41,923 nt of DNA. Source: an uncultured Alphaproteobacteria bacterium (lineage in GTDB: Bacteria; Pseudomonadota; Alphaproteobacteria; CAAHEQ01; UBA3637). The DNA lies in assembly GCA_944391585.1 (NCBI GenBank), contig CALXUD010000004.1:1-41923 (forward strand). Direction: 5' to 3'. Positions 26,150 through 34,946 of the stretch are shown in pieces; position 1 is the first letter of the stretch; each line of letters starts with the position of its first letter. The notes below the pieces were generated by a model that was not told the DNA's origin, did no database searches, and saw nothing but the letters and a program-made list of their open reading frames with translations. The translations under genes were made by a program, and so were the position numbers.

Positions 26150-26262
26150 TTATTTCCTCTTTAAATAACTCAAAAAGTGTATGTAGATTTATTTTAAAAG
26201 TCAAATCAATTTTGGTCTGTTTTTTTTGAATAAAAAACTTATATAAATAAGGGAGGGTAAAA

Positions 26263-26757
26263 ATGATTGTAACTGTTCATGATAAAATGCAAAAAGGATA
26301 TTCTTATGAAACAGTTGAGCCGGAAGGAAAACATTTTGATAATTTTTTTCAACCACAATTAACACCATTTGAAATGCTAGAATTAGGGGTTTTTGAGGGA
26401 AAGTATTTGAATGATTGTCAAGACGAATTTCCTTGTCGTTGGTTTCAATCGGCAAAATTATCTATGACTTCGGATATAAATTGTAATTATTTTAAATTAA
26501 AAGCACGAATGTCATTGCCTCAATGGCGAGAGAAAGGATGGATTTATGGACCGGATCCGAGAGGGTGGTTTCAGTGGTATTGTCGCTATTATTTAGGACG
26601 TCGATTACCTGAAATTGATAAAATTCAAATTAAACGGTGGCGATTGTTTCGGCGTCATCTTGTTCAAATAGAAAAGAATTGTCCCATTTTGGATTTTCAA
26701 TGTCGGCCAAAACAACGTCAAGCTTTATTGCAATGGGCTTATAATCCATTTATTTAA
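26263..26757 (+). CDS. Conserved hypothetical protein, unusually aromatic
   Basis: A 164-residue cytoplasmic protein with an FxPxLTPFEMLELGVFEG motif followed by DCQDEFPCRWF, and a very Trp/Tyr/Arg-rich centre (GWIYGPDPRGWFQWYCRYY). I recall this as a conserved family of unknown function seen in diverse bacteria, including many Proteobacteria, but I cannot name its role. The conserved pattern DPRGWFQWYCRYYLGRR suggests a compact, perhaps ligand-binding, fold rather than a random ORF. AGGGAGG precedes the ATG. It stands alone between the divergent udg operon and the converging RND efflux operon, with its stop nine bases from that of the outer membrane gene. Confidence 0.8.
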   Translation: MIVTVHDKMQKGYSYETVEPEGKHFDNFFQPQLTPFEMLELGVFEGKYLNDCQDEFPCRWFQSAKLSMTSDINCNYFKLKARMSLPQWREKGWIYGPDPRGWFQWYCRYYLGRRLPEIDKIQIKRWRLFRRHLVQIEKNCPILDFQCRPKQRQALLQWAYNPFI

Positions 26758-26766
26758 AGTGTCCGT

Positions 26767-28185
26767 TTAACGTCGTGTGTTTAAATAAAATTCACCACCA
26801 ATAGCTTTGTAAAATGTTGTGATATTTTGGTAAAGAGCGCCATTTGAGTTAATCATATCTGTCTGTGCGCTGATACGTCTTTCTTCTGCATCTAAAACCA
26901 TACTGTATTCAATCAATCCACTCTGATATTTATCGCGTGTTAATTGAGCAGCTTGATTCATTTTTTGATAAGCGTGCGTTAGATAAATGTTTCGTTTTAT
27001 TTCTTTATCAATGGAGACTAAAGCATTTTTGATTTCTTGTGCAGCAGTTAAAATACTTTGTTCATAAGCAATCAATTGTTCTTCTTTTAGAGATTTTTGC
27101 AATTGCACATTATTATATAAGGCTCCGAAATGAAGAATTGGAGTTGTTAGTTGAGGTACATAGCTATAAGAATAACTGTTGTGATTGAATAATTTGGGAA
27201 ATTTCAATGCTTCAAATCCCAGCATGCCGGATAAATTGACAGATGGGAACAATTCGGCAATAGCAGCTCCGATTAAGGCATTTTGAGCAATTAACTGTTC
27301 TTCTTGAACACGCACATCTGGTCTTTGACGAATAATATCGGCCGGTAGTTCATATAATTTGTCAACTTTATATTGAAAGGGTTGTTGAATTAAATTTTTT
27401 TTATTTTGAGCTAAAATTTTGTTTAAACTGCCGGGTAGTTCTCCCACCAATAAAGCCAAAGCATTTTGAAAACTGACTTGTTGGTATTCCAGTTGTGGAA
27501 TGCTGGCTTTTGTTGTTTCCAGCTGATAACGTGCTTGATCTAAATTGATTTCATTAGTTAAACCGGTTTCGTATTTATCTTTGGTTAATTGATAAATATC
27601 CTTTTGAATTTGAACATTTTTTTTGGCTTCTTTTAGTAATTCTTCCGTTGTACGTAATTGAATATAATTGCTTGTGATTTCGGCAATTAAAGAAACATAA
27701 ACATTTTTTAAATTTTCAATGCTGGCGCTTTCATTGGCTTGTGCCGATTCAATGCGTCGTCTGGTTCCGCCAAAAATATCAATTTCCCAATTCATATCAA
27801 GGCCAGCCATATAATAATCTTCTTCCACCATATAGCCCATATTTTTACTTTCATTGACATAATTATATTTAGCAGCAGCATCCAGTGTCGGTAGAAGAGA
27901 AGTCTCTTGAATGCGCAAGCTTTCTCGACTTTGGCGTAATTTTATTAAAGCACTGCGTAATGTCGGAGCGTTTTGAATGCCTTTTTTTAACAAAACATTT
28001 AATGTCGGATCATTCAATTCTAATGGATGGAAAGGGACTTTTTGCATATTTTGAACAGGCTTTAATTCTAAAGATTGTTCCACTTGCTTTTGAGTGAAAA
28101 AAACAGGTTGTTGATAATCCGGTCCTAGCATGCAAGCGCTCAGACAGAAGAAGGCGGAGAGAAGTAAACTAGAGCGATAATTCAT
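26767..28185 (-). CDS. RND efflux outer membrane lipoprotein (NodT/OprM family)
   Basis: This is the outer membrane channel of a tripartite drug-efflux pump. It has a lipoprotein signal peptide with lipobox LSAC (cleavage before C18) and then two OEP repeats forming the TolC-like barrel and alpha-helical tunnel. Typical phrases are LGPDYQQP, RRRIESAQANESAS, RPDVRVQEEQLIAQNALIGAA, LFPSVNLSG. Length 472 is normal. The ATG overlaps the permease stop by four bases, so it is coupled to the inner membrane pump. Substrates cannot be predicted. Confidence 0.93.
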   Translation of the reverse strand: MNYRSSLLLSAFFCLSACMLGPDYQQPVFFTQKQVEQSLELKPVQNMQKVPFHPLELNDPTLNVLLKKGIQNAPTLRSALIKLRQSRESLRIQETSLLPTLDAAAKYNYVNESKNMGYMVEEDYYMAGLDMNWEIDIFGGTRRRIESAQANESASIENLKNVYVSLIAEITSNYIQLRTTEELLKEAKKNVQIQKDIYQLTKDKYETGLTNEINLDQARYQLETTKASIPQLEYQQVSFQNALALLVGELPGSLNKILAQNKKNLIQQPFQYKVDKLYELPADIIRQRPDVRVQEEQLIAQNALIGAAIAELFPSVNLSGMLGFEALKFPKLFNHNSYSYSYVPQLTTPILHFGALYNNVQLQKSLKEEQLIAYEQSILTAAQEIKNALVSIDKEIKRNIYLTHAYQKMNQAAQLTRDKYQSGLIEYSMVLDAEERRISAQTDMINSNGALYQNITTFYKAIGGEFYLNTRR

Positions 28186-31100
28186 TTTTTCCTCCGTTTT
28201 TGTAAAGCATATTTTGGCGATTTTTTTGGAGCCGGATGAGAAATAATTGTATCAAAGATACTAAAAAGAGCAGGCACAAATAAGACTCCGATTAAAGTCG
28301 CAGCAATCATTCCAAAGAAAACGGTTGTCCCTATGGAAATTTGACTGGCGGCGCCCGCACCGGAGGCAAAAATCATGGGCATGACTCCTAAAATGAAGGT
28401 CAATGCCGTCATCAAAACTGCTCGATACCGCTCACTGGCTCCTTTTAAAGCGGCACTTAAAATATCCATTCCCTGACGGCGATAGGTTATGATAAATTGA
28501 ACAATTAAAATGGCATTTTTACTGGCCAGTCCAATCAAAAGAACAATTCCCAGTTGGGCGTAAATGCTGAGCGGTAGATTCATCAATTTTAAGCCAAGTA
28601 ATGCTCCTGAAATGGCAAAAATGTTAGTAAAGATAACTGATAAGGGAATTATCCAACTTTCATACAGAGCAACTAAAAACAGATAGCTGAATATAAAGGC
28701 AAAGGCAATTAAAAGAAAAGCCAATCCCGTTGTTTCAACTTCTTGCAAACTGAGTCCTGTCCAAGAAATACCAAATTGATTTCCCAGTTTTTCCATTAAT
28801 TTTTCGGTTTGATTAATGCCCGTTCCTGTGCTGATACCGGTTCCTGTTTGTGCAGTGACGGCAGCGGAAAGATATTGATTGAAGCGGTAAATAATTTTGG
28901 GAGAAAGAGTTGTTTTAAAACTGATGAAATCTTTAATTTGAACGGGTTTCCCTTCATCATTTAATACATATAATGCATCAATGTTTTCAATGTCTTTTCT
29001 GTAGGGATAATCCGCTTGCACAATTACTTTGTTAATTTGGCCGGCTACCGTGATATTATTGACATAACGTGATCCCAAATTATTTTGTAAAACCTCAAAT
29101 AAGTTGGAAAGCGGTATGTTATAAAATTCAAGCTTTGTGCGATCTATATCTAAATATAAATGTGGTGTTTTAGCCGTAAATGTGCTGAAAGCATAGGCGA
29201 ATGTTTTATCTTGATTCATCATCATCAATAATTTTTCCAACGTGTTATATAATTCAATTGGAGTTGTGTTATTGTTAATGGCATTTAATTGAAAGGATAA
29301 TCCGTTGCTGGTTCCAACACCTGGAATTGCTGGCATAGAAAAGAATTCAATGTTGGCATAAGGATCATGTGCGAACAGTTCTGATAATTTATCGTTAATG
29401 GCGGTTAAGGATAATGTTTTGGATTTTCTTTCATTCCATGGTTTTAAACCAATAACGCCCATTCCGATGTTTTCCCCACCGGCACTTAATAAACTGTTTC
29501 CGGCAATACCAATGAAGTATTTAATACCCGGTACCTGTAAAATTTTATCCGACATTTGTTCCAGTGTCTGAGTAGTTTGATTGATAGTCGCTGTATCCGG
29601 TAGTTCCACATTAACCAATAAAACCCCTTGATCTTCTTCTGGGATAAAGGAGGAGGGGATTATTTTAAATCCAATGATAATGGTTCCTATGATAAATAAT
29701 CCAACAAGAAGCGTTGGTATTAAATTTAAACAAAACCAGCGCACGACGGATAAATAAAATTTGGTTAATTTATTCAGTCCTTGATTGAACCAATAAAAAA
29801 CAGATTTCTGATTTTTATTTGATTGAGAAGATTTTTGTTCTTTTTTTAAGAAGATAGCGCATAGAGCAGGGCTTAAAGTTAATGCATTGATTGCCGAAAA
29901 AACAATCGCGGTTGCAATTGTAACGGCAAATTGTTGATAAATTTTTCCTGTGATACCGGGCATTAAAGCGACGGGGATAAAAATAGATAATAAAACCAAT
30001 GTTGTTGCGATAATGGAACTGCCAATATCTTTCATGGCTTGAATGCTGGCAGGGATTGCTTTCATTTTGTTATATTTCATGAGATATTGAACGCGTTCAA
30101 CAACAATAATGGCATCATCCACAACCAATCCGATGGCTAAAATCATGGCAAATAAAGTCAGAATGTTGATGTCAAACCCAAGTGCGTAAATAACCATAAA
30201 GGTAGCGATTAAAGAAACAGGGATTGTAATCATGGGAATAAAAGTTGTATGCGCGTTTTGTAAGAATAAGAACACAACCAAAATTACCAATCCGAATGTG
30301 ATAGTCAAAGTAGATAAAATTCCCGTAATGGAAGCATGTACAAAAGCTGTTGAGTCATATGCAATTTGAAACTCAATATCATCCGGAAAAGACTTTTTAA
30401 GCTTTGTCATTTCTGCACGCAAGTTTTTCATAATGGTTAAGGAGTTGGAATCAGGTGTTTGATTGAGTTCCATAATCACAGCCGGTCGCCCATTATATTG
30501 AGCCGATAACTGATAATTATCTGCACCGATTTCAATGCGAGCAACGTCTTTTAAGCGTACAACACCACCGCTTGTGGTGGCTGATATAACAATATTTTCA
30601 AATTGCTCGGTTGTGGATAAAAGCCCTGTTGTTGTTAAAGCTAAAACCATATTATTTGTAGGTGGGGTCGGTGCACTGCCGATACTGCCGATAGCTGCTT
30701 GATTGTTTTGAGATTCAATAGCCTTGATAATTGTATCTGCAGATAATCCTAATGCAGTTATTTTTTCAGGATTCATCCAAATGCGAATGCTGTTTTGTGG
30801 ACCAAAAATGGAAACGGCACTGATTCCCGGAATGCGTTCTAACGGATTTTGGATGTTGGTATAGGCAAAATTGCTGAGATATAAGTTATCGTAAGTTCCG
30901 CCGGGTGATTCTAAAACCAAAAAGGCCAACATGTTAGCAGATTGAGTTTTAACAGATAATCCTTCTTGTGTTACAATATCAGGTAAAATGGCTTTTACCT
31001 GATCCAATCTATTTTCAACTTTGACTTGAGCAATATCTGGATCAACACCAATGTTGAAAGTAATGGTTAATTGGTAAGTTCCGCTGTCGTTAGATGTAGA

Positions 31101-31343
31101 GGACATATAAAGCATGCCTTCAATTCCGTTGATTTGATTTTCAATAGGAACTGCAACAGTATCTACTAAAACTTGTGCGTTCGCACCGGGATAGTTTGCT
31201 TCAACAATGATTTGAGGAGGAGTGATTTGTGGATATTGAGAAATGGGCAAGATAAACCCGGCAATCGTTCCGATTAAAACCATTAGAACAGCAATAACGC
31301 CAGAAAAACGGGGATGTGTGATAAAAAAACTTGAAAGATTCAT
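28182..31343 (-). CDS. RND multidrug efflux permease (AcrB/HAE1 type)
   Basis: The 1053-residue protein has 12 membrane helices and two large periplasmic loops. The proton-relay Asp pair is in helix 4 (AIGLVVDDAIIVVERV) and the partner lysine in helix 10 (LIGLASKNAILIVQF). The N-terminus MNLSSFFITHPRFSGVIAV is the usual HAE1 start. It uses proton motive force to export drugs, bile salts or similar compounds through the outer membrane channel encoded next. It follows the adaptor gene by 11 bases. The C-terminus is short and basic. A gut or host setting for such a pump is plausible but not shown. Confidence 0.96.
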   Translation of the reverse strand: MNLSSFFITHPRFSGVIAVLMVLIGTIAGFILPISQYPQITPPQIIVEANYPGANAQVLVDTVAVPIENQINGIEGMLYMSSTSNDSGTYQLTITFNIGVDPDIAQVKVENRLDQVKAILPDIVTQEGLSVKTQSANMLAFLVLESPGGTYDNLYLSNFAYTNIQNPLERIPGISAVSIFGPQNSIRIWMNPEKITALGLSADTIIKAIESQNNQAAIGSIGSAPTPPTNNMVLALTTTGLLSTTEQFENIVISATTSGGVVRLKDVARIEIGADNYQLSAQYNGRPAVIMELNQTPDSNSLTIMKNLRAEMTKLKKSFPDDIEFQIAYDSTAFVHASITGILSTLTITFGLVILVVFLFLQNAHTTFIPMITIPVSLIATFMVIYALGFDINILTLFAMILAIGLVVDDAIIVVERVQYLMKYNKMKAIPASIQAMKDIGSSIIATTLVLLSIFIPVALMPGITGKIYQQFAVTIATAIVFSAINALTLSPALCAIFLKKEQKSSQSNKNQKSVFYWFNQGLNKLTKFYLSVVRWFCLNLIPTLLVGLFIIGTIIIGFKIIPSSFIPEEDQGVLLVNVELPDTATINQTTQTLEQMSDKILQVPGIKYFIGIAGNSLLSAGGENIGMGVIGLKPWNERKSKTLSLTAINDKLSELFAHDPYANIEFFSMPAIPGVGTSNGLSFQLNAINNNTTPIELYNTLEKLLMMMNQDKTFAYAFSTFTAKTPHLYLDIDRTKLEFYNIPLSNLFEVLQNNLGSRYVNNITVAGQINKVIVQADYPYRKDIENIDALYVLNDEGKPVQIKDFISFKTTLSPKIIYRFNQYLSAAVTAQTGTGISTGTGINQTEKLMEKLGNQFGISWTGLSLQEVETTGLAFLLIAFAFIFSYLFLVALYESWIIPLSVIFTNIFAISGALLGLKLMNLPLSIYAQLGIVLLIGLASKNAILIVQFIITYRRQGMDILSAALKGASERYRAVLMTALTFILGVMPMIFASGAGAASQISIGTTVFFGMIAATLIGVLFVPALFSIFDTIISHPAPKKSPKYALQKRRKK

Positions 31344-31354
31344 ACCGTTTTCCT

Positions 31355-32491
31355 TTATTCTTTTTGATTAACGAAAGGTTTCGCGGGCTTTCCGATTTCA
31401 ACGGATGAAACTTGTTCGGTAATCACTTGGTCTCCGGCTTTTAACCCGTTTGGAATATAAAATTGATTTTGAACGCTTTGTCCTAACTCAATTGCTTTTT
31501 TCACAATTATTTCGTTTTCCAATAAATAAATAAAATTGCCGTTTTCTTCCATGGAAACCCAATTTTTATTCACAGTCAAAGCATTTGGAATGCGTTGTTC
31601 AAATAAAACAAGAACATAAGCATTTGGCAACAGTGTTCTGTTTGGATTATCAAAATCAGCATAAAGTGTGATGGAGGAAGCAGATTCATTCACTTTATTA
31701 TCTGAAAAGCGGATATTACCGTCTTGTTCAAAAATAACCTGATCTGCCAGCATCAATTTCATTTTTCCTTTTTTGAAAAAATTGATATCTGATTGCATTT
31801 TTAAAAAATCTTTTTCCGGAATAGTAAATGCCACCCGAATAGGATTATATTGCAAAACATAAGCCAGTGAATTTCCTTGTGGTGAAACATATTCTCCGGG
31901 TGTTGCACTGATGTTGCCGACAATACCGTCAATGCTGGCCTTAATTGTAGTATATTCATAATTTACATTTGCCAATTTTAAATTGGCTTCAGCGCTTTTT
32001 AAATCAGCTTTAGCGGATAGATAATTTGTTTGCGCGTTATCCAATTCTGTTTGAGAAATGGCTTTAGAGGAGGTTCTTTTGATACGTTCCAAATATAAGC
32101 GTTCATTTTCCAAATCGGCTTTTGCTTTGGCAACGGCAGCTGCTGCCGCTTCTTTTTGTGCCAGATATTGATCTTGTTTTAAAATAAATAAGGTGTCTCC
32201 TTTTTTTACCTCTTCTCCGCCCTTAACAAGAACTTGATCTATAAAACCCGTAATGTAGGGTAGAACCGAAACGGCATGAATGGGTTGAACGGTTCCGATA
32301 TAAGAATTGGTTAATGTGATTTCTTTTGGTGTAATAATTTGAACGGGCATTTTTTTAATGGACTGAAGTGCGGGTTCATTTTTTTCTGCTTTTTTAATTT
32401 CATTGGAGCGGTAAGCGTCAAATCCCATCCAACTAACAACAAGCAATAAAACTAAAACGATAATTTCTAAAAAAAAATTGCTTTTTGACAT
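31355..32491 (-). CDS. RND efflux periplasmic adaptor (AcrA/HlyD type)
   Basis: The membrane fusion protein joins the RND permease to the outer membrane channel. It has an N-terminal membrane anchor (residues about 6-22), a lipoyl-type domain (VLVKGGEEVKKGDTLFIL), an alpha-helical hairpin from about residue 95 to 165, a second lipoyl half (NVNYEYTTIKASIDGIVGN), and beta-barrel and membrane-proximal domains. Length 378 is normal. There is no lipobox cysteine, so the protein is held by the uncleaved helix or is secreted. A GGGGGGAA site precedes the ATG. It starts the three-gene operon, divergent from the hydrogenase genes; a local TetR-type regulator is not seen. Confidence 0.94.
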   Translation of the reverse strand: MSKSNFFLEIIVLVLLLVVSWMGFDAYRSNEIKKAEKNEPALQSIKKMPVQIITPKEITLTNSYIGTVQPIHAVSVLPYITGFIDQVLVKGGEEVKKGDTLFILKQDQYLAQKEAAAAAVAKAKADLENERLYLERIKRTSSKAISQTELDNAQTNYLSAKADLKSAEANLKLANVNYEYTTIKASIDGIVGNISATPGEYVSPQGNSLAYVLQYNPIRVAFTIPEKDFLKMQSDINFFKKGKMKLMLADQVIFEQDGNIRFSDNKVNESASSITLYADFDNPNRTLLPNAYVLVLFEQRIPNALTVNKNWVSMEENGNFIYLLENEIIVKKAIELGQSVQNQFYIPNGLKAGDQVITEQVSSVEIGKPAKPFVNQKE

Positions 32492-32539
32492 ACTTCCCCC
32501 CTATACCCCTTTTTTTTGAAATGGGAAACTCTCATCTTT

Positions 32540-32570
32540 TTGTCAAGGCGACTTTCGGATATGATATAAA
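32540..32570 (+). promoter_or_regulatory. Predicted promoter of the hydrogenase operon
   Basis: TTGTCA at 32540-32545 and TATAAA at 32565-32570 are spaced by 19 bases, giving a leader of about 70 bases. The spacing is longer than ideal. The TTGTCAA stretch is also TTGACAA on the other strand, so a divergent -35 box could overlap. Confidence 0.4.
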
Positions 32571-32585
32571 AGTGAAATTATCGTT

Positions 32586-32636
32586 TGATTTTAAGGGAGA
32601 AGTGTGTTAACCCTAAATAAAATGATTTTAAAATCA
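32586..32636 (+). promoter_or_regulatory. Candidate operator: palindrome and repeated half-site in the hydrogenase leader
   Basis: TGATTTTAAAATCA (32623-32636) is a perfect 14-base palindrome touching the GGAGG ribosome-binding site of the first gene. Its half TGATTTTAA also occurs at 32586-32594. It could be a repressor site, though AT-rich palindromes arise by chance in this genome. Confidence 0.3.
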
Positions 32637-32647
32637 GGAGGCTTAAG

Positions 32648-33148
32648 ATGGTAGAAGAAAAACCAGCCAGTGTAAATGAAACAAAGGAAAAAGTTGAAAA
32701 ATTATTGGTTAAATGGAAGTCAAAACGTGGTTCTTTGATTATGGCCTTGCATGAAATTCAAGGAGTATTCGGCTTTGTTCCATGGAGTGCGGTTGAAATT
32801 GTTTCTCGTGAATTGAATATTCCGGTTTCTCAAATTTATGCGGTTTTAACTTTTTATAACTATTTTAAGCTTTCAGCTCCCGGAAAGGTTATTATTTCTT
32901 TGTGCGATGGAACGGCTTGTCATATTAAGGGAGCTCCTTCGTTGATTGATGCTATTTATAATTGTTTGGGGATTAAGGATGGAGAAACAACGGCAGATGG
33001 TGTATTCCATTTGCAAATTGTGCGCTGTCTTGGATGTTGTGGTTTAGCTCCGGTTGTTGTCGTAAATGGGAAAACATATCGAAAAGTTGTTCCAGCGGAC
33101 ATTCCTAAAATTATTGCTGAATGGCGTTCAAGTATTACAAAGAAATAG
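32648..33148 (+). CDS. hydC: NAD-linked [FeFe]-hydrogenase, NuoE-like [2Fe-2S] subunit (HydC)
   Basis: This 166-residue protein is the thioredoxin-fold [2Fe-2S] subunit that carries electrons between the flavin subunit and the hydrogenase. The cluster ligands are C86 and C91 in CDGTACHIKG and C127 and C131 in CLGCCGLAP (C-x4-C and C-x3-C). The helical N-terminal part (KRGSLIMALHEIQGVFGFVP) matches NuoE/HydC/HndA. It is not from complex I: the next two genes encode the NuoF-like and H-cluster subunits of a soluble NAD-dependent hydrogenase. AGGAGG is present before the ATG. An adjoining C130 adds a third Cys to the second pair. Confidence 0.93.
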   Translation: MVEEKPASVNETKEKVEKLLVKWKSKRGSLIMALHEIQGVFGFVPWSAVEIVSRELNIPVSQIYAVLTFYNYFKLSAPGKVIISLCDGTACHIKGAPSLIDAIYNCLGIKDGETTADGVFHLQIVRCLGCCGLAPVVVVNGKTYRKVVPADIPKIIAEWRSSITKK

Positions 33149-33157
33149 GAGGAACGG

Positions 33158-34945
33158 ATGGTGGAATTAACACAAGAACAAATTGAAAAATTAAAACAGT
33201 TAGGGCGCACTCAAAAAGAAAATCTGCTCAAATTGGGAGAGGAGTTTGTTCAAAATCATAAAAAATATATTGCTTCAATTTATACCTGTAATGCAACGGG
33301 ATGTCATTCAGGGGGTGCTGGTAATGTTATAGACGCATTTAAAGAAAGTTTAGAGACATTTGGTTTACAAGATAAGGTGCGTATGGTGGCAACGGGGTGT
33401 ATGGGATTGTGTGCCTGTGGACCATTGGCAAGAGTTGAAATTAAAGGGCGAGATCCATTTTTATATCAACAAGTTACCCCAGATATTGCTCGTTTAATTG
33501 TGTCGGAGCATATTGTGCCGACACTAAAAAAAGATCCTTCAGAACCGTTAAAATTATCAACCTATTTAAAGAATAAAGAATTGTCATTAAATTTACCTTT
33601 TTTTACAAAACAGAAAAAAGTGGTTTTAAAAAATTTAGGGCATTCTGATCCTGAAGATTTAGGAGAATATGTTGCCGAAGGTGGTTATCAAGCCTTAATG
33701 AAATGTTTAGAAATGAAACCTGAAGAAGTTATACAAATCATTAAGGATAGTGGTTTGCGAGGTCGTGGAGGAGCAGGTTTCCCAACAGGTGTAAAATGGG
33801 AAATGTTGGCAAAAGCCCCTTTGGTAGATGGAGAAAAATTTGTCGTATGTAATGGCGATGAAGGTGATCCTGGGGCTTATATGGATTCGTGTATTCTAGG
33901 TGGTGGAGCACATCAGGTTTTAGAAGGAATGATGATTGCGGCTTATGCAACAGGAGCAACGTCCGGCTGGTTTTATATCCGTGCGGAATATCCTTTGGCA
34001 TTACAGCGAGTGGAATTGGCGATTAAACAAGCCAAAAAATATGGTATTTTAGGTCGTCGTATTTTCGGTTCGGATTTTGATTTTATGGCGGAATTGCGTT
34101 ATGGAGCAGGGGCTTTTGTTTGCGGAGAGGAAACAGCATTGCTGGAATCACTGGAAGGAAAACGTGGTACACCGCATCCGCGTCCTCCGTATCCGACTCA
34201 AAAAGGATTATTCGGAAAACCAACTGCTATCAATAATGTTGAGACACTTGCAAATATTGCTCCAATTATTTTACATGGTCCCAAATGGTTTCAAAAGATG
34301 GGAACAAAAACATCAAAAGGAACAAAAGTTTTTGCTTTGACCGGAAAAGTTCAACATTCAGGTTTAGTAGAAGTTCCAATGGGAACGAAAGTAAGTGAAA
34401 TGGTTAATGAAATTGGAGGGGGGACAAGCTCAGGAAAACCATTTAAAGCCGTTCAAACGGGAGGTCCTTCCGGAGGTGTTATTCCAGCATCACATTTAGA
34501 TTTACCATTATGTTATGAAGAGTTGAAAAAAATCGGTTCTATGATGGGATCTGGTGGTATGATTGTGATGGATTATGATGATAGCATGGTTGAAATTGCA
34601 AAATTTTATTTAAATTTTACGGTTGATGAAAGTTGTGGTAAATGCGCTCCGTGTCGAATTGGAGGTTATCAAATGTTGCAGTTGGTTAAGAAAATTGCAG
34701 ATAAGCGCGGATCGGCAGCGGATTTGGAAAAAATTAAAGAAATTGGTTCTGCGATGAAGCGTGGGGCTTTGTGTGGTTTAGGACAAACAGCTCCGAATCC
34801 GGTTTTATCTACAATTAAATTTTTTAAAGAAGAATATGATGCCTTGATTCAGGAAGCTGAAACTAAACGTCAGGCACAACAAAAATTAAAAGGCGAGATG
34901 AAACAACTGGAAGCTCAAATGAATGCACTGAATAAAGAGGGATAA
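33158..34945 (+). CDS. hydB: NAD-linked [FeFe]-hydrogenase, NuoF-like flavoprotein subunit (HydB)
   Basis: The diaphorase subunit binds FMN and NAD(H). It has an N-terminal [2Fe-2S] thioredoxin-like domain (C44, C49, C81, C85), then the NuoF core from about residue 165 with the GLRGRGGAGFPTGVKW FMN loop, the NADH loop (ICNGDEGDPG-type, here VCNGDEGDPGAYMD), and the [4Fe-4S] ligands SCGKCAPC around residue 493 plus a later Cys in GALCGLGQ. It ends with a Gln/Lys/Glu coiled-coil tail after FKEEYDALI. Classic HydB proteins continue there with a two-[4Fe-4S] ferredoxin domain (CxxCxxC repeats), which is missing. This may change its coupling to ferredoxin. AGGAGG precedes the start. Confidence 0.93.
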   Translation: MVELTQEQIEKLKQLGRTQKENLLKLGEEFVQNHKKYIASIYTCNATGCHSGGAGNVIDAFKESLETFGLQDKVRMVATGCMGLCACGPLARVEIKGRDPFLYQQVTPDIARLIVSEHIVPTLKKDPSEPLKLSTYLKNKELSLNLPFFTKQKKVVLKNLGHSDPEDLGEYVAEGGYQALMKCLEMKPEEVIQIIKDSGLRGRGGAGFPTGVKWEMLAKAPLVDGEKFVVCNGDEGDPGAYMDSCILGGGAHQVLEGMMIAAYATGATSGWFYIRAEYPLALQRVELAIKQAKKYGILGRRIFGSDFDFMAELRYGAGAFVCGEETALLESLEGKRGTPHPRPPYPTQKGLFGKPTAINNVETLANIAPIILHGPKWFQKMGTKTSKGTKVFALTGKVQHSGLVEVPMGTKVSEMVNEIGGGTSSGKPFKAVQTGGPSGGVIPASHLDLPLCYEELKKIGSMMGSGGMIVMDYDDSMVEIAKFYLNFTVDESCGKCAPCRIGGYQMLQLVKKIADKRGSAADLEKIKEIGSAMKRGALCGLGQTAPNPVLSTIKFFKEEYDALIQEAETKRQAQQKLKGEMKQLEAQMNALNKEG

Positions 34946-34946
34946 T

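Noticed and set aside
32491-32648. Rex or FNR site before the hydrogenase
   Set aside because: Only partial matches such as GTTAAC occur; neither a full Rex inverted repeat nor TTGAT-N4-ATCAA is present.
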